From contig NZ_LMOO01000005.1 of assembly GCF_001424195.1 (NCBI RefSeq), forward strand, positions 423,646-487,645: 64,000 nt of DNA, given 5' to 3'. A model generated the notes under the pieces. The model saw only the letters and a list, made by a program, of their open reading frames with translations. It ran no database searches and was not told the origin of the DNA. The stretch comes from Cellulomonas sp. Leaf334 (GTDB taxonomy: Bacteria; Actinomycetota; Actinomycetes; Actinomycetales; Cellulomonadaceae). Numbering within the stretch: position 1 is the first letter of the stretch; every line of letters begins with the position of its first letter. Shown here piece by piece: positions 33,992 through 43,273 of the stretch. Made by a program: the position numbers and the translations under genes.

Positions 33992-35503
33992 TCAGCCCAG
34001 GACCGCGACCGCGCCGGTGTCGGTCCAGACGTACAGCCGGGGGTCGTGCCAGCCCGACTGGAAGCCCTGCACGAACACCGTCCTGCGGTCCCCGGCGACC
34101 TCCGCGCGAACCTCGTCGGCGAGGTCGGCGGTCCACGCCAGGGCACCGTCGGACAGCGTGTACGCCTCGAGGGTCACGCCCGGTCCGGGCAGGAGCAGGT
34201 GGCGGCCGTCCGTGGACAGCTGCTGGGGTATGTGGTCCGTCTCGGTCGTCCAGTGCAGGCGGCCCGTGGCGGCGTCGACCGCGACCAGCGACCTGGACGT
34301 GGCGACGTACAGGGTCCCGTCGAGCAGGAGGCTCGTCACGATGGTCCCCGCGACGTGCCAGAGCCGCTCGCCCGTGCGTGCCGACCGTCCGCTGAGCCCG
34401 TCGGCGCCGCCGGGGGCCTGGCCGACGGTGAACACGACGTCGGGCGCCGACCCGTCGTCGACGGCGAGCCAGTTCGCCGTCTCGTCGATGGGGACCCGGG
34501 ACCCGTCGGGGAGCAGGAGCGTCCCGCTGAAGGCCGACGACGTCCAGGTGCTCTCGATGAACACGCCCGCACGGGCCGGCTGGAGCCACGAGGCGGAGTC
34601 GAGGGGGACGTCGAGCTCCAGGTGGCCGGCCGTGGTCAGGACCCAGGAGCGGGTGTCGACGACGAGGACGACGTGGTCCTCGGAGGACTGGAGGGACGCC
34701 ATCGCGCTGGGCGCCTCGTCGTCGGTGCGCTCGAGCCGGGGCGTCGTCCAGCTCCAGCGGGGGGTGCCGTCCACGACATCGGTCGCACGGACCTCCCACC
34801 GGTCGCCCGACACCGGCCGCGCGACCACCATGCCGTCGTCGACGAAGCTCAGCCCCCAGCCGCCGGGGACCTCGCTGTCGGCCAGCACGTCGCCGTGCGC
34901 CGGGTCGAGCACCCACACCGACGACGGCGGGATGCCCTCGACGCCCTCGCCGACCTGCTGCGAGACGCAGGCCACCACGTGCGCCGTCCCGCGCGCCACC
35001 GGGGTGCAGGAGATCCACTGCTCCGGCCACGCGCTGGTCGGGGTCGGCTGCGGGGTCGGCAGGTCCAGCGGGGTCCGCCACGCGACCACGCCGGTGTCGG
35101 GGTCGAGCCCGACGACGGCGGACGCGCCGGACTCGTCCTGGACGCCCCCGACGAGCACCCCGTCGACCACCGCGCCGGACCGGAGCGCGGTCGCGAGCTC
35201 CGGGTCGGCCCGCCAGAGGACCCCGATGGACGCGTCGACCGGCGGCACGACGCCCGGGACGGCAGCGAGCGCCGCGACCCGGGCGTCCTCGCGGCGGTCG
35301 AGGACGACCTGCGTGACGACGAGGGAACCGACGACGAGCGCGGCCGACGCGACGAGCCACGGGGCGTGGCGGCGCACCCAGGTCCGGGCCGCGCGGACGT
35401 CGTCGGGGGGCTCCGCGGCCACCGGCTGGTCCGGGGCCTGGCGCGCGGGGGCGCGCTCGTCCACGACCTCGACGAGCTCGACCTCACGCATCCGGCCGGG
35501 CAT
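33992..35503 (-). CDS. Membrane-anchored PQQ-like beta-propeller protein (paralogue)
   Basis: About 503 residues with the same layout as the following gene: charged N-terminus, TWVRRHAPWLVA, one membrane helix (about 49-70), then propeller blades (VVGLDPDTGVVAWRTPLDL, LVAVDAATGRLHWTTETDH). The two clearly derive from a tandem duplication, although they have diverged widely. The ATG at 35503 is chosen because TAGCGT on the minus strand ends seven bases before it, giving a leaderless message; other in-frame codons lie at 35530 and 35491. Function unknown. Confidence 0.78.
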   Translation of the reverse strand: MPGRMREVELVEVVDERAPARQAPDQPVAAEPPDDVRAARTWVRRHAPWLVASAALVVGSLVVTQVVLDRREDARVAALAAVPGVVPPVDASIGVLWRADPELATALRSGAVVDGVLVGGVQDESGASAVVGLDPDTGVVAWRTPLDLPTPQPTPTSAWPEQWISCTPVARGTAHVVACVSQQVGEGVEGIPPSSVWVLDPAHGDVLADSEVPGGWGLSFVDDGMVVARPVSGDRWEVRATDVVDGTPRWSWTTPRLERTDDEAPSAMASLQSSEDHVVLVVDTRSWVLTTAGHLELDVPLDSASWLQPARAGVFIESTWTSSAFSGTLLLPDGSRVPIDETANWLAVDDGSAPDVVFTVGQAPGGADGLSGRSARTGERLWHVAGTIVTSLLLDGTLYVATSRSLVAVDAATGRLHWTTETDHIPQQLSTDGRHLLLPGPGVTLEAYTLSDGALAWTADLADEVRAEVAGDRRTVFVQGFQSGWHDPRLYVWTDTGAVAVLG

Positions 35504-35559
35504 GAGGCGCACGCTACGCCTCGACCCCACGACCGACCAGCAGAGGCCGGGTGAGGTCC

Positions 35560-36325
35560 TTACAGCTGGTCGGCGAGGGCCGCCAGCGCGGCCACGAGCT
35601 CCTCCGGGTCGTCCACCCGGTACCGCGCGATCGTCGTCCCGTGCCCGACCTTGACCGTCACGTCGTCGTCGTGGAGCGCCTCGAACGCGTGCTCGTCGGT
35701 GACGTCGTCGCCGGCGTACAGCACCACGGGGGCGGCGAGCTCGTCGCGCAGCGCCGCGAGCGCCTCGCCCTTGCTCGCGCGCAGGACCGAGATCTCGACG
35801 ACGTCCTTGCCGTGCAGGACGCCGGAGCCCAGCCGTTCGCCGAGGGTGATGGCCTCGCGCTCGGCCGGTTCGGCGTCGACCGCCTCCGCGAGGCGGGTGT
35901 GCACGACGACGGCGGTCGGCTTCGTCTCCACCCAGACGCCGTCCCGGCCGCGTGCGATCCGGGCCGCCTCCGCGCCCAGCGACGCCAGACGGTCGGCCTG
36001 CTCGTCGGTCAGCTGGACGACGTCGCGGTCCAGCCCGAACGTGGTGACGCGGGCGCGCTCGGCCCCGTGGCTGCCGATGAGGAACGTGCCCTCGGGCACG
36101 TGCGCCAGGACGTGCAGGTCGTGCATGGCGCGGCCGGACACCAGCGCGAGCGCGACGCCGGGGGTCTGCGACAGTCGGGCGAGGACCTCGACACCGGCGG
36201 GCAGGATGCGGGAGGTCGACGGGTCGTCCTGCAGCGGGGCGAGGGTGCCGTCGAAGTCGAGGGCGACCAGGAGCGGCCGGCGGGCGGGGTCGGCCGCGAC
36301 CGCGGTGAGGACCGTCCGCAGCGCG

Positions 36326-36333
<8 letters not shown>
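35560..36333 (-). CDS. otsB: Trehalose-6-phosphate phosphatase
   Basis: The 257-residue HAD-family enzyme has [11 protein letters not shown] near residue 26 (nucleophile and acid Asp), [17 protein letters not shown], and [15 protein letters not shown] near 215. It dephosphorylates trehalose 6-phosphate to trehalose, a compatible solute. It overlaps the end of otsA by eight bases, so the two steps are coupled. Confidence 0.95.
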
Positions 36334-37774
<1,441 letters not shown>

Positions 37775-37869
37775 GAGATCAACTCCTCGGGTCGTGTCCG
37801 ACCCTATCCGTGCAGGTCGTACCGCGCGTTGCCAGGCAGTCTCCGCAGAGCGCCGGTTACGGTGCCTGG

Positions 37870-39594
37870 ATGGAACGGATCGGTCTGGAGCCGGGCTCGG
37901 AGATCGGGGGCTACACCGTCGTCGCCCCCCTCGGCTCGGGCGGCATGGGGACCGTGTACCGGGCGGTGGACGGCGGTGGCGACGCCGTCGCGCTCAAGCT
38001 GCTGCACCCCCACGTCGGGTCCGACGCCGTGACCCGCGACCGGCTGCGCCGCGAGGTGCACGCCCTGCAGAAGCTCAAGCACCCCGGTGTCGCCGCGGTC
38101 CTGGACGCCGAGGCGGACTCGACGGAGGCGTTCCTGGTCACCGAGCTCGTGCCGGGCGACAACCTCGAGGAGCACGTGCGCGAGCGCGGCACCCTGGACG
38201 CCGGGGAGCTGCTCGACCTGGCCGAGGGGCTGCGCGACACGCTCGTCGCCGTGCACGGCGCCGGCGTCGTGCACCGGGACCTCAAGCCGTCCAACGTCGT
38301 CGTCGGCGACGACGGACCGGTGCTCATCGACTTCGGCCTCGCGCAGGCCGCCGACGACTCCAAGCTGACCTCCGACGGTCTGGTGCTGGGCACCCCCGGG
38401 TACCTGGCGCCCGAGCTGCTCGAGGGTGCCGAGCCCGACGAGGCGTCCGACTTCTGGGGCTGGGCGGCGGTCCTGGTGTTCGCCGCCACCGGTCGCCCCC
38501 CGTTCGGCTCCCGGCCGCTGGAGGCCGTGCTGGCCCGGGCCCGCACGGGGGACGTGGACGTGGACGGTCTCGGACCGCTGACGGCCATGGCGCTGCGGCG
38601 CGCCCTCGCGCCCGACGCGGCCGACCGGACGACGCCGGACGACCTGGTGGCGGCGCTGACGCTGGTGGTCGCGGAGGGCGAGCCGATCGCCGACGCGACC
38701 GACACGACCGTGCTCACGGAGTCCGACGTGGTCGGGACGACGGTCCTGGGCCCGGAGCCGGCGACCGTGGCCGTCGCGCCGGTCGCCGCCGCTGCTGCCG
38801 TGGCACCCGTCGTCGCGGCCAACGACGGCCACACGCGCGCGTTCGACCCGGGCCTCGTCGACGAGGACGAGGACGAGGACGACCTCGAGGACCCCGAGGA
38901 CCTCGAGGACCCCGAGGGCGTCGACTGGATCGCCGAGGACCTCGACGCGTCCGAGGAACCGGAGCCCGAGGGTTCCGGCTACGAGCGCCCACCGGCGCTC
39001 CGGCGCTGGGGGACGCTGCTCGCGGCCGCCGTGCTCCTGGGGTCGGCCGGTGCCCTCTACCCGGGCATCGCGCTCGTGGTGTTCGTGCTGCTGGTCGTGG
39101 TCGTGCGGACGGTCGGCTCCACGGTCGAGGCCATGTACGGGCGCCGGGAACGGGCCGGCGTCAAGCGCTCGGACCGGGCGATCGCCGTCGCGACCCTCCC
39201 GTGGCACCTGCTGCGCGCGGTCGTCGGGCTGGTGCCGTCGCTCGTCGTGGCCGGGAGCGTCGTCGTGATCCTGGTCGGGGTGTCCTGGTGGCTCGTCGGC
39301 AACGACCACTGGGCCGTGGGCGGCTCGCCGTCCGGGCAGGAGCCGCAGGGCCTGACGGCGACGATCCTGGTCGGGTCGTTCGTCCTGCTCGGCGCGGCCG
39401 TCGTGTGGTGGGGGCCGCTGTCGCTGATGACCCGCACCGGCGCCCGTCGCGTCCTGGCCGCCGTGGCTCCGGGACCTCTGGGGGCGCTCGTCGCGACCGT
39501 CGTCCTCCTGGCCGCCGCCTCCGTCTTCATCGTGCAGATCCTCACCGGCGCCCCGATCACCTGGGCGCCGCTGCCCACCCCCGAGGTGCCCTAA
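37870..39594 (+). CDS. Ser/Thr protein kinase with polytopic C-terminal membrane domain
   Basis: About 574 residues. The Hanks-type kinase domain (1-260) has [17 protein letters not shown] with the ATP lysine, [16 protein letters not shown] as IDFGLAQA, and [12 protein letters not shown] linker contains an acidic run with repeated DLEDPE units (about residues 335-360). Four membrane segments follow (about 385-415, 440-478, 490-510 and 525-555). Most bacterial kinases have one membrane helix and an outside sensor, so this layout is unusual. The ATG at 37870 is preferred: TACGGT ends six bases upstream, implying a leaderless message. Targets unknown. Confidence 0.88.
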   Translation: MERIGLEPGSEIGGYTVVAPLGSGGMGTVYRAVDGGGDAVALKLLHPHVGSDAVTRDRLRREVHALQKLKHPGVAAVLDAEADSTEAFLVTELVPGDNLEEHVRERGTLDAGELLDLAEGLRDTLVAVHGAGVVHRDLKPSNVVVGDDGPVLIDFGLAQAADDSKLTSDGLVLGTPGYLAPELLEGAEPDEASDFWGWAAVLVFAATGRPPFGSRPLEAVLARARTGDVDVDGLGPLTAMALRRALAPDAADRTTPDDLVAALTLVVAEGEPIADATDTTVLTESDVVGTTVLGPEPATVAVAPVAAAAAVAPVVAANDGHTRAFDPGLVDEDEDEDDLEDPEDLEDPEGVDWIAEDLDASEEPEPEGSGYERPPALRRWGTLLAAAVLLGSAGALYPGIALVVFVLLVVVVRTVGSTVEAMYGRRERAGVKRSDRAIAVATLPWHLLRAVVGLVPSLVVAGSVVVILVGVSWWLVGNDHWAVGGSPSGQEPQGLTATILVGSFVLLGAAVVWWGPLSLMTRTGARRVLAAVAPGPLGALVATVVLLAAASVFIVQILTGAPITWAPLPTPEVP

Positions 39595-39653
39595 CCGTTT
39601 CGGTCGGACGGTTCCCGTCTCGCGATGCGGGACCCCGCTGGCGTGTCGTCCAC

Positions 39654-39669
39654 TCACCCTCTTGGGTGA
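39654..39669 (+). promoter_or_regulatory. Small palindrome upstream of the toxin-tail-like operon
   Basis: TCACCC (39654-39659) and GGGTGA (39664-39669) form a perfect stem around TCTT, 30 bases before the first start codon. It could be an operator, or a leader hairpin preceding the GGGGGGAGGG ribosome-binding region. Confidence 0.35.
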
Positions 39670-39699
39670 AGGCTCGGTGACCGGGGGGAGGGCGCAGGC

Positions 39700-39882
39700 A
39701 TGGCTGCACAGGCTGAGGTAGAGGCAAGTCCCGAGGTCGTGGCAGGGCGCCGCAGCAACGGCGACGTGGTCCGCTTCGACCACCGCAACGGCGCGCTGGG
39801 GGTGTTCCGCGGCGACGTGATCGTGGCGTACTTCCGTCCCGACGAGGGCTACGAGTACTTCCTGCGCGAGATCGCCAAGTGA
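39700..39882 (+). CDS. Small protein resembling the tail of polymorphic toxins (60 residues)
   Basis: After about 15 variable residues the protein reads VVRFDHRNGALGVFRGDVIVAYF and RPDEGYEYFLREIAK. The pattern of a phase with Asp, Gly-Val, a short Gly turn, then F-R-P-x-x-G-x-x-Y-F resembles the last 40-50 residues of many contact-dependent or polymorphic nuclease toxins. Here it stands alone. Its stop overlaps the start of the next gene (GTGA), the usual arrangement of a toxin and its immunity partner. The match is from memory of the family pattern, so it remains a hypothesis. A GA-rich ribosome-binding region precedes the ATG. Confidence 0.6.
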   Translation: MAAQAEVEASPEVVAGRRSNGDVVRFDHRNGALGVFRGDVIVAYFRPDEGYEYFLREIAK

Positions 39883-40295
39883 CGGCGTTCGAGGAGGCGT
39901 TCAGCGAGGTCGTCCGCGCTCGCGGCGTGTGGCGTGACGACACCCCTGCCGAGCTGCTCGACCGCTGGGCGAGCTTCGTCGCCGAGTGCGAGCGCGGGTA
40001 CCGGGGCGACGAGTTCGCGTACGGGAACGAGGCCATGGCCCGCACCACGATCGAGGCGGCGATGCGCCACCCGAGCCTCGCGGGGTTCCCCGAGATGGCG
40101 GGGTTCCGGCGCCGGGTCACGACGATCGACGCCCGGTTCCAGCCCCTCCTCGTCGAGCACGCGTTCCCCGGGATCGACCCCGAGGAGTGGTGGCTGCGCG
40201 GCATCGTGCGCCGGGCCGGCGGGCGGCTGGCGCAGGACTGGAAGCGGTCGTTCGGGTTCGACGTCGAGGTGGTCCGCCACCCCCGCGTGCCGTGA
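39879..40295 (+). CDS. Hypothetical partner of the toxin-tail-like protein (138 residues)
   Basis: An acidic, soluble, mainly helical protein with no signal peptide or membrane segment. Visible features are FEEAFSEVVRARGVW at the N-terminus, AYGNEAMARTTIEAAMRHPS in the middle and EWWLRGIVRRAGGRLAQDWK near the end. It starts at a GTG overlapping the preceding stop. Size, charge and coupling fit an immunity or antitoxin protein, but no family is recognised. Confidence 0.65.
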   Translation: MTAFEEAFSEVVRARGVWRDDTPAELLDRWASFVAECERGYRGDEFAYGNEAMARTTIEAAMRHPSLAGFPEMAGFRRRVTTIDARFQPLLVEHAFPGIDPEEWWLRGIVRRAGGRLAQDWKRSFGFDVEVVRHPRVP

Positions 40296-40324
40296 TCACA
40301 GGTGGGCGCCCTACGCTGTCCCGC

Positions 40325-40831
40325 ATGACCGCGCGACGAGGGCCGCACCTGGCCGCTCCGCGCCTGTCGCTGGCCGCCGCCGTCGTCCTCGCCGGCCTCG
40401 CCGCGGTCGTCGCGGCCCAGGGCCGGGTCCTGCTGCACGACTGCGTCAGCGCCGCAGGCGTCCTCGGCCCGCTCGGGCTGCGCCTGTCGGTGCTCCGCGA
40501 CGCCGCGGACTGCCCGGAGGGTGCCTACGGTCTCGGCACGGTGTCGCAGGGCGCCGTCGTCCTGCTCAGCGTGGCCGCACCCGTCGCCGCCCTGTACCTC
40601 CTGCTCACCGTGTGCGGTGTCGGCCTGTCCGCCCTGTGCGTGCGCGCCGCCCGGCAGGTCCGGCAGCTGGCCGGCCGGGCCCTGCGGGGCGCCCTGCGCG
40701 TCGTGCCGCCACCTCCGGTCGACGTGCGCGACGGTGCCCCAGTCCCGCTGGGACGGGTCGTCGCCGTGTGGACGGAGCGCGTGCTCATGGGCTGTGTCGC
40801 ACGACGGGGTCCGCCGGTCGTCCTCGCCTGA
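40325..40831 (+). CDS. Hypothetical membrane protein (168 residues)
   Basis: Two clear membrane segments (about 15-33 and 78-105) flank an external loop with three cysteines (DCVSAAG, ADCPEGAYG region), which could form a disulfide. The tail is basic and proline-rich. The ATG follows TACGCT (40312-40317) by seven bases, so the message is probably leaderless. It directly precedes a DsbA-like gene, and an oxidised loop would fit a link to that protein, though this is speculative. Confidence 0.65.
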   Translation: MTARRGPHLAAPRLSLAAAVVLAGLAAVVAAQGRVLLHDCVSAAGVLGPLGLRLSVLRDAADCPEGAYGLGTVSQGAVVLLSVAAPVAALYLLLTVCGVGLSALCVRAARQVRQLAGRALRGALRVVPPPPVDVRDGAPVPLGRVVAVWTERVLMGCVARRGPPVVLA

Positions 40832-40865
40832 CGCCCACCCGACCCTCGTCCTACCAGGAGCACCC

Positions 40866-41771
40866 ATGCCCACCAACGACCCCCGTCCCACCAAGGCCGT
40901 CCGCCGCGACGAAGCGCGCGCCAAGGCCGCGCAGATGCGCAAGGAGCAGGAGCGCAAGGCCAAGCGGAACCGGATCCTCGCGATCAGCGGACTCGTCGTC
41001 GCCGTCCTCGCGCTCGTCGCCGTCGCGTTCTCGATCGTCAACCAGAACAGGGCCAACGAGGCCGCCAACTCGGACGTCGCCTACGGCCAGGGTTCGGAGG
41101 GCGTGATCTCGCCCACGCTGGCGGACGTCACGTCGCCCGCCCCCGCCAACGACGCCGGCGGGATCCCCGTCAGCGGCACCAGCGGTGACGACGTCGGCAC
41201 CGTCGGCGACGACGACGTCGACCTCACCGTGTACTTCGACTACATGTGCCCCTACTGCGGCCAGTTCGACGAGATCAACTCCGCCGACCTCGACGCGATG
41301 CTCGAGGAGGGCGGCGTGACCATCACGTACCACCCGGTCTCCATCCTCGACCGCCTCTCCGCCGGCAGCTCCTACTCGACGCGTGCCGTCAACGCCACGG
41401 CGATCGTCGCCGACCAGTCGCCGGAGCACTTCACGGCGTTCGTCACCGCGATGTACGAGGACCAGCCCGCCGAGGGCACCTCGGGCCGTTCCGACGCGGA
41501 GATCGCGGAGATCGCCGAGGGCGTCGGCGTACCCGCCGAGGTCACCGCGACGTTCACCGACACCGTGTCCGGCACGTTCGACACCCAGGACGAGGAAGGC
41601 CTCGAGGGCACGTGGCGGACGTTCGCCCCGTGGAGCGCCGCAGCCACCACCCAGGCCGGCACGGACGTGCCGGAGTTCTCGACGCCCACCGTGCTGATCA
41701 ACGGTGAGCCGTTCACGGACTGGACGCAGCCCGGCGCCCTCAAGACAGCCGTCGACGCCGCCAAGCCCTGA
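40866..41771 (+). CDS. Membrane-anchored DsbA-family thiol-disulfide protein
   Basis: About 301 residues. A basic N-terminus (many Lys/Arg) precedes one membrane helix (about 38-58), then an acidic linker and an outside thioredoxin-fold domain with the active site FDYMCPYCGQFDEIN near residue 125 and the cis-Pro region FSTPTVLINGEPF near 275. It resembles actinobacterial MDN/DsbA-like proteins that help fold secreted proteins. AGGAG lies five bases before the ATG. A strong terminator follows. Confidence 0.9.
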   Translation: MPTNDPRPTKAVRRDEARAKAAQMRKEQERKAKRNRILAISGLVVAVLALVAVAFSIVNQNRANEAANSDVAYGQGSEGVISPTLADVTSPAPANDAGGIPVSGTSGDDVGTVGDDDVDLTVYFDYMCPYCGQFDEINSADLDAMLEEGGVTITYHPVSILDRLSAGSSYSTRAVNATAIVADQSPEHFTAFVTAMYEDQPAEGTSGRSDAEIAEIAEGVGVPAEVTATFTDTVSGTFDTQDEEGLEGTWRTFAPWSAAATTQAGTDVPEFSTPTVLINGEPFTDWTQPGALKTAVDAAKP

Positions 41772-41781
41772 CCCTGCGGTG

Positions 41782-41810
41782 ACCGGGCGCCCCAGCACGG
41801 GGCGCCCGGT
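41782..41810 (+). terminator. Hairpin terminator after the DsbA-like gene
   Basis: ACCGGGCGCCCC (41782-41793) pairs perfectly with 41799-41810 around AGCAC. TATCCT at 41811-41816, directly after it, is a -10 candidate for the tRNA gene. Confidence 0.88.
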
Positions 41811-41826
41811 TATCCTGGGCCCGCCC

Positions 41827-41903
41827 GCCTCCTTAGCTCAGTCGGCCAGAGCACCTGTCTTGTAAACAGGGGGTCATCGGTTCGAATCCGATAGGGGGCT
41901 CCA
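41827..41903 (+). tRNA. trnT: tRNA-Thr, anticodon TGT
   Basis: A full cloverleaf is present. The acceptor arm GCCTCCT pairs with AGGGGGC (one T-G pair). The anticodon stem CCTGT/ACAGG holds loop CTTGTAA with anticodon TGT for ACA codons. The T-arm contains GGTTCGAATCC, and CCA is encoded at the end. A TATCCT -10 lies 11 bases upstream. The type VII-like locus begins 55 bases downstream. Confidence 0.95.
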
Positions 41904-41957
41904 CTTCTCCGCACCCGTCCGGCTTCTCGCACGTCGACTGAAACTTGGGGAGGTCAC

Positions 41958-42821
41958 GTGCTGCGGGTGACGCTGCGCGGAGCCGGGGTGCCGACCGTGG
42001 TCCTCGGCTCCGGTGAGACGCTCCTGGTCGGACGGGACCCGCACTCGGCACTGCCGGACGTCGACGCCGACACCGCGCTGCGCAGCACCGCGATCACCCT
42101 GCCGCGCGCGGCGGCGCACGTGTCGCGGGTCGTCGGCGAGATCGTCGTCGGCGAGGAGGTCGTCCGGCTGCGCTGGCACGGGTCGACCGAGGCGCAGCTC
42201 TCCAGCCTCTTCGACGCCCCGGGCGGCGCACGCCGGGTCGCGCTGTCCGACGGCATGGCGGCACTGCTCGACGAGGGCGAGAACCACGTGCTGCTGCTGC
42301 GCGGCCGCACGTCCGCCCCCGGGGTGTTCACCGACCTCGTGCTCGTCGTCGACGTGACCGTGCCCGCGGATCCTGGGAGCGCTCCCGCCTGGGTTCCGGA
42401 GCACGACCCGGACGGGGCCGTCACGGCGCCCGCACCCCGGCTCGAGCGGTGGTCGCGCGAGTGGTACGTCGCGCTCGCGCTCGCCGAGCCGTGGCTCGCG
42501 GGCGCCGACGACTACCCGCGGCCGGCGTCGAACCGGGAGATCTACGAGCGGGTGCTCGCGTGGCGCGGGCATGCGTGGAACCTCGAACGGGCGCAGCGCG
42601 TCGACGACGCGATCCGGGTCGTGGCCAGGATGGCGTTCGGCCCGGCCGACGACCCGTTCTCCCAGAAGGAGGGCCGCGTGCAGAACGTGCGGTTCGCCGT
42701 CGGCCGCCGAGCCGCCGAGGTGCGTCTCGTCACGGCCGACGACCTGGTGGTCGTGGAGGCCGCACGGGCCCGCGGCGCGGGTCTGAACCCGGAACGTTCC
42801 ACCCCCGACGCCCTGTCCTGA
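41958..42821 (+). CDS. FHA-like protein at the head of the type VII-like locus
   Basis: The 287-residue protein opens with a beta-rich region whose TLLVGRDPHSALPDV resembles the FHA phosphothreonine-binding turn, although other FHA motifs are weak. The C-terminal half is helical, with SNREIYERVLAWRGHAWNLE and a basic VQNVRFAVGRRAAEVRLV strand that suggests a winged-helix module. Starts at a GTG after GGGGAGG. It would fit as a phospho-dependent regulator with the Ser/Thr kinase at 56.7-58.3 kb. Its last codons overlap the regulatory element for the next gene. Confidence 0.6.
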   Translation: MLRVTLRGAGVPTVVLGSGETLLVGRDPHSALPDVDADTALRSTAITLPRAAAHVSRVVGEIVVGEEVVRLRWHGSTEAQLSSLFDAPGGARRVALSDGMAALLDEGENHVLLLRGRTSAPGVFTDLVLVVDVTVPADPGSAPAWVPEHDPDGAVTAPAPRLERWSREWYVALALAEPWLAGADDYPRPASNREIYERVLAWRGHAWNLERAQRVDDAIRVVARMAFGPADDPFSQKEGRVQNVRFAVGRRAAEVRLVTADDLVVVEAARARGAGLNPERSTPDALS

Positions 42822-42843
42822 CGGCGTCCCGCTCTCCTAGCGT
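42791..42843 (+). promoter_or_regulatory. Shared locus element and promoter before the first WXG100-like gene
   Basis: GGAACGTTCCACCCCC at 42791-42806 (with the perfect palindrome GGAACGTTCC) is followed after exactly 31 bases by the -10 TAGCGT (42838-42843). The same two parts with the same 31-base gap lie before the 43274 gene. The element overlaps the end of the preceding coding region. Confidence 0.75.
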
Positions 42844-42878
42844 CGCGGCACCAGCCACGACGACCCCAGGAGTTCGCG

Positions 42879-43154
42879 ATGTACGACAAGAGCAGGTTCC
42901 ACGGCATCGACCCGCAGTACAGCCGCCAGCAGGCCCGCGCGATGCGCACCGGCGCAGGTGAGCTCGACGGGATCGTGGGGCAGATCGGCTCGATGCTGAG
43001 CGGCGTCACGTTCACCGGTCCGGGTGCGGAGCGGTTCCTCGGCGAGTGGGACGGCGCGCTGCGCCCCCAGCTCGCCGCCGCCGCGGAGAACATCCGCTCG
43101 AACTCCGTCGAGCTCGACCGGCGGGCGCAGCTGCAGGAGGACGCGAGCCGCTGA
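42879..43154 (+). CDS. WXG100-like small secreted protein (91 residues)
   Basis: Size and helical hairpin fit the WXG100 (ESAT-6) family: two helices (about 15-40 and 52-85) joined by a turn. The turn reads TFTGPGAERFLGEWDG, so Phe replaces the first Trp of W-x-G. Family members are exported as dimers by EccC/EssC ATPases. AGGAG precedes the ATG. It has its own promoter. Confidence 0.8.
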   Translation: MYDKSRFHGIDPQYSRQQARAMRTGAGELDGIVGQIGSMLSGVTFTGPGAERFLGEWDGALRPQLAAAAENIRSNSVELDRRAQLQEDASR

Positions 43155-43160
43155 CGCGGC

Positions 43161-43213
43161 GGAACCTTCCACCCCCGGGGCGCTGGCCCCGCAGGGAGCG
43201 CGCTCCCTAGCGT
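43161..43213 (+). promoter_or_regulatory. Shared locus element and promoter, second copy
   Basis: GGAACCTTCCACCCCC at 43161-43176 lies exactly 31 bases before TAGCGT (43208-43213). The sequence between contains GC-rich complementarity (GGGGCGCTGG/CCCCGC), unlike the first copy, so the conserved spacing is not simple sequence duplication. Confidence 0.75.
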
Positions 43214-43273
43214 CCACCTCGAACCCCGATCCACCACCCGCCGGACACGTCCGGCCCAGCGCAGGAGGCACCC

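Noticed and set aside
32466..35654. A 1062-codon plus-strand frame over the beta-propeller genes
   Set aside because: The sequence is unlike any protein, and the minus strand gives coherent membrane-plus-propeller proteins with proper starts.
41827..41903. tRNA-Thr as an integration site for the type VII-like locus
   Set aside because: No direct repeat of the tRNA 3' end and no integrase gene were seen downstream within the window. Position alone does not support it.
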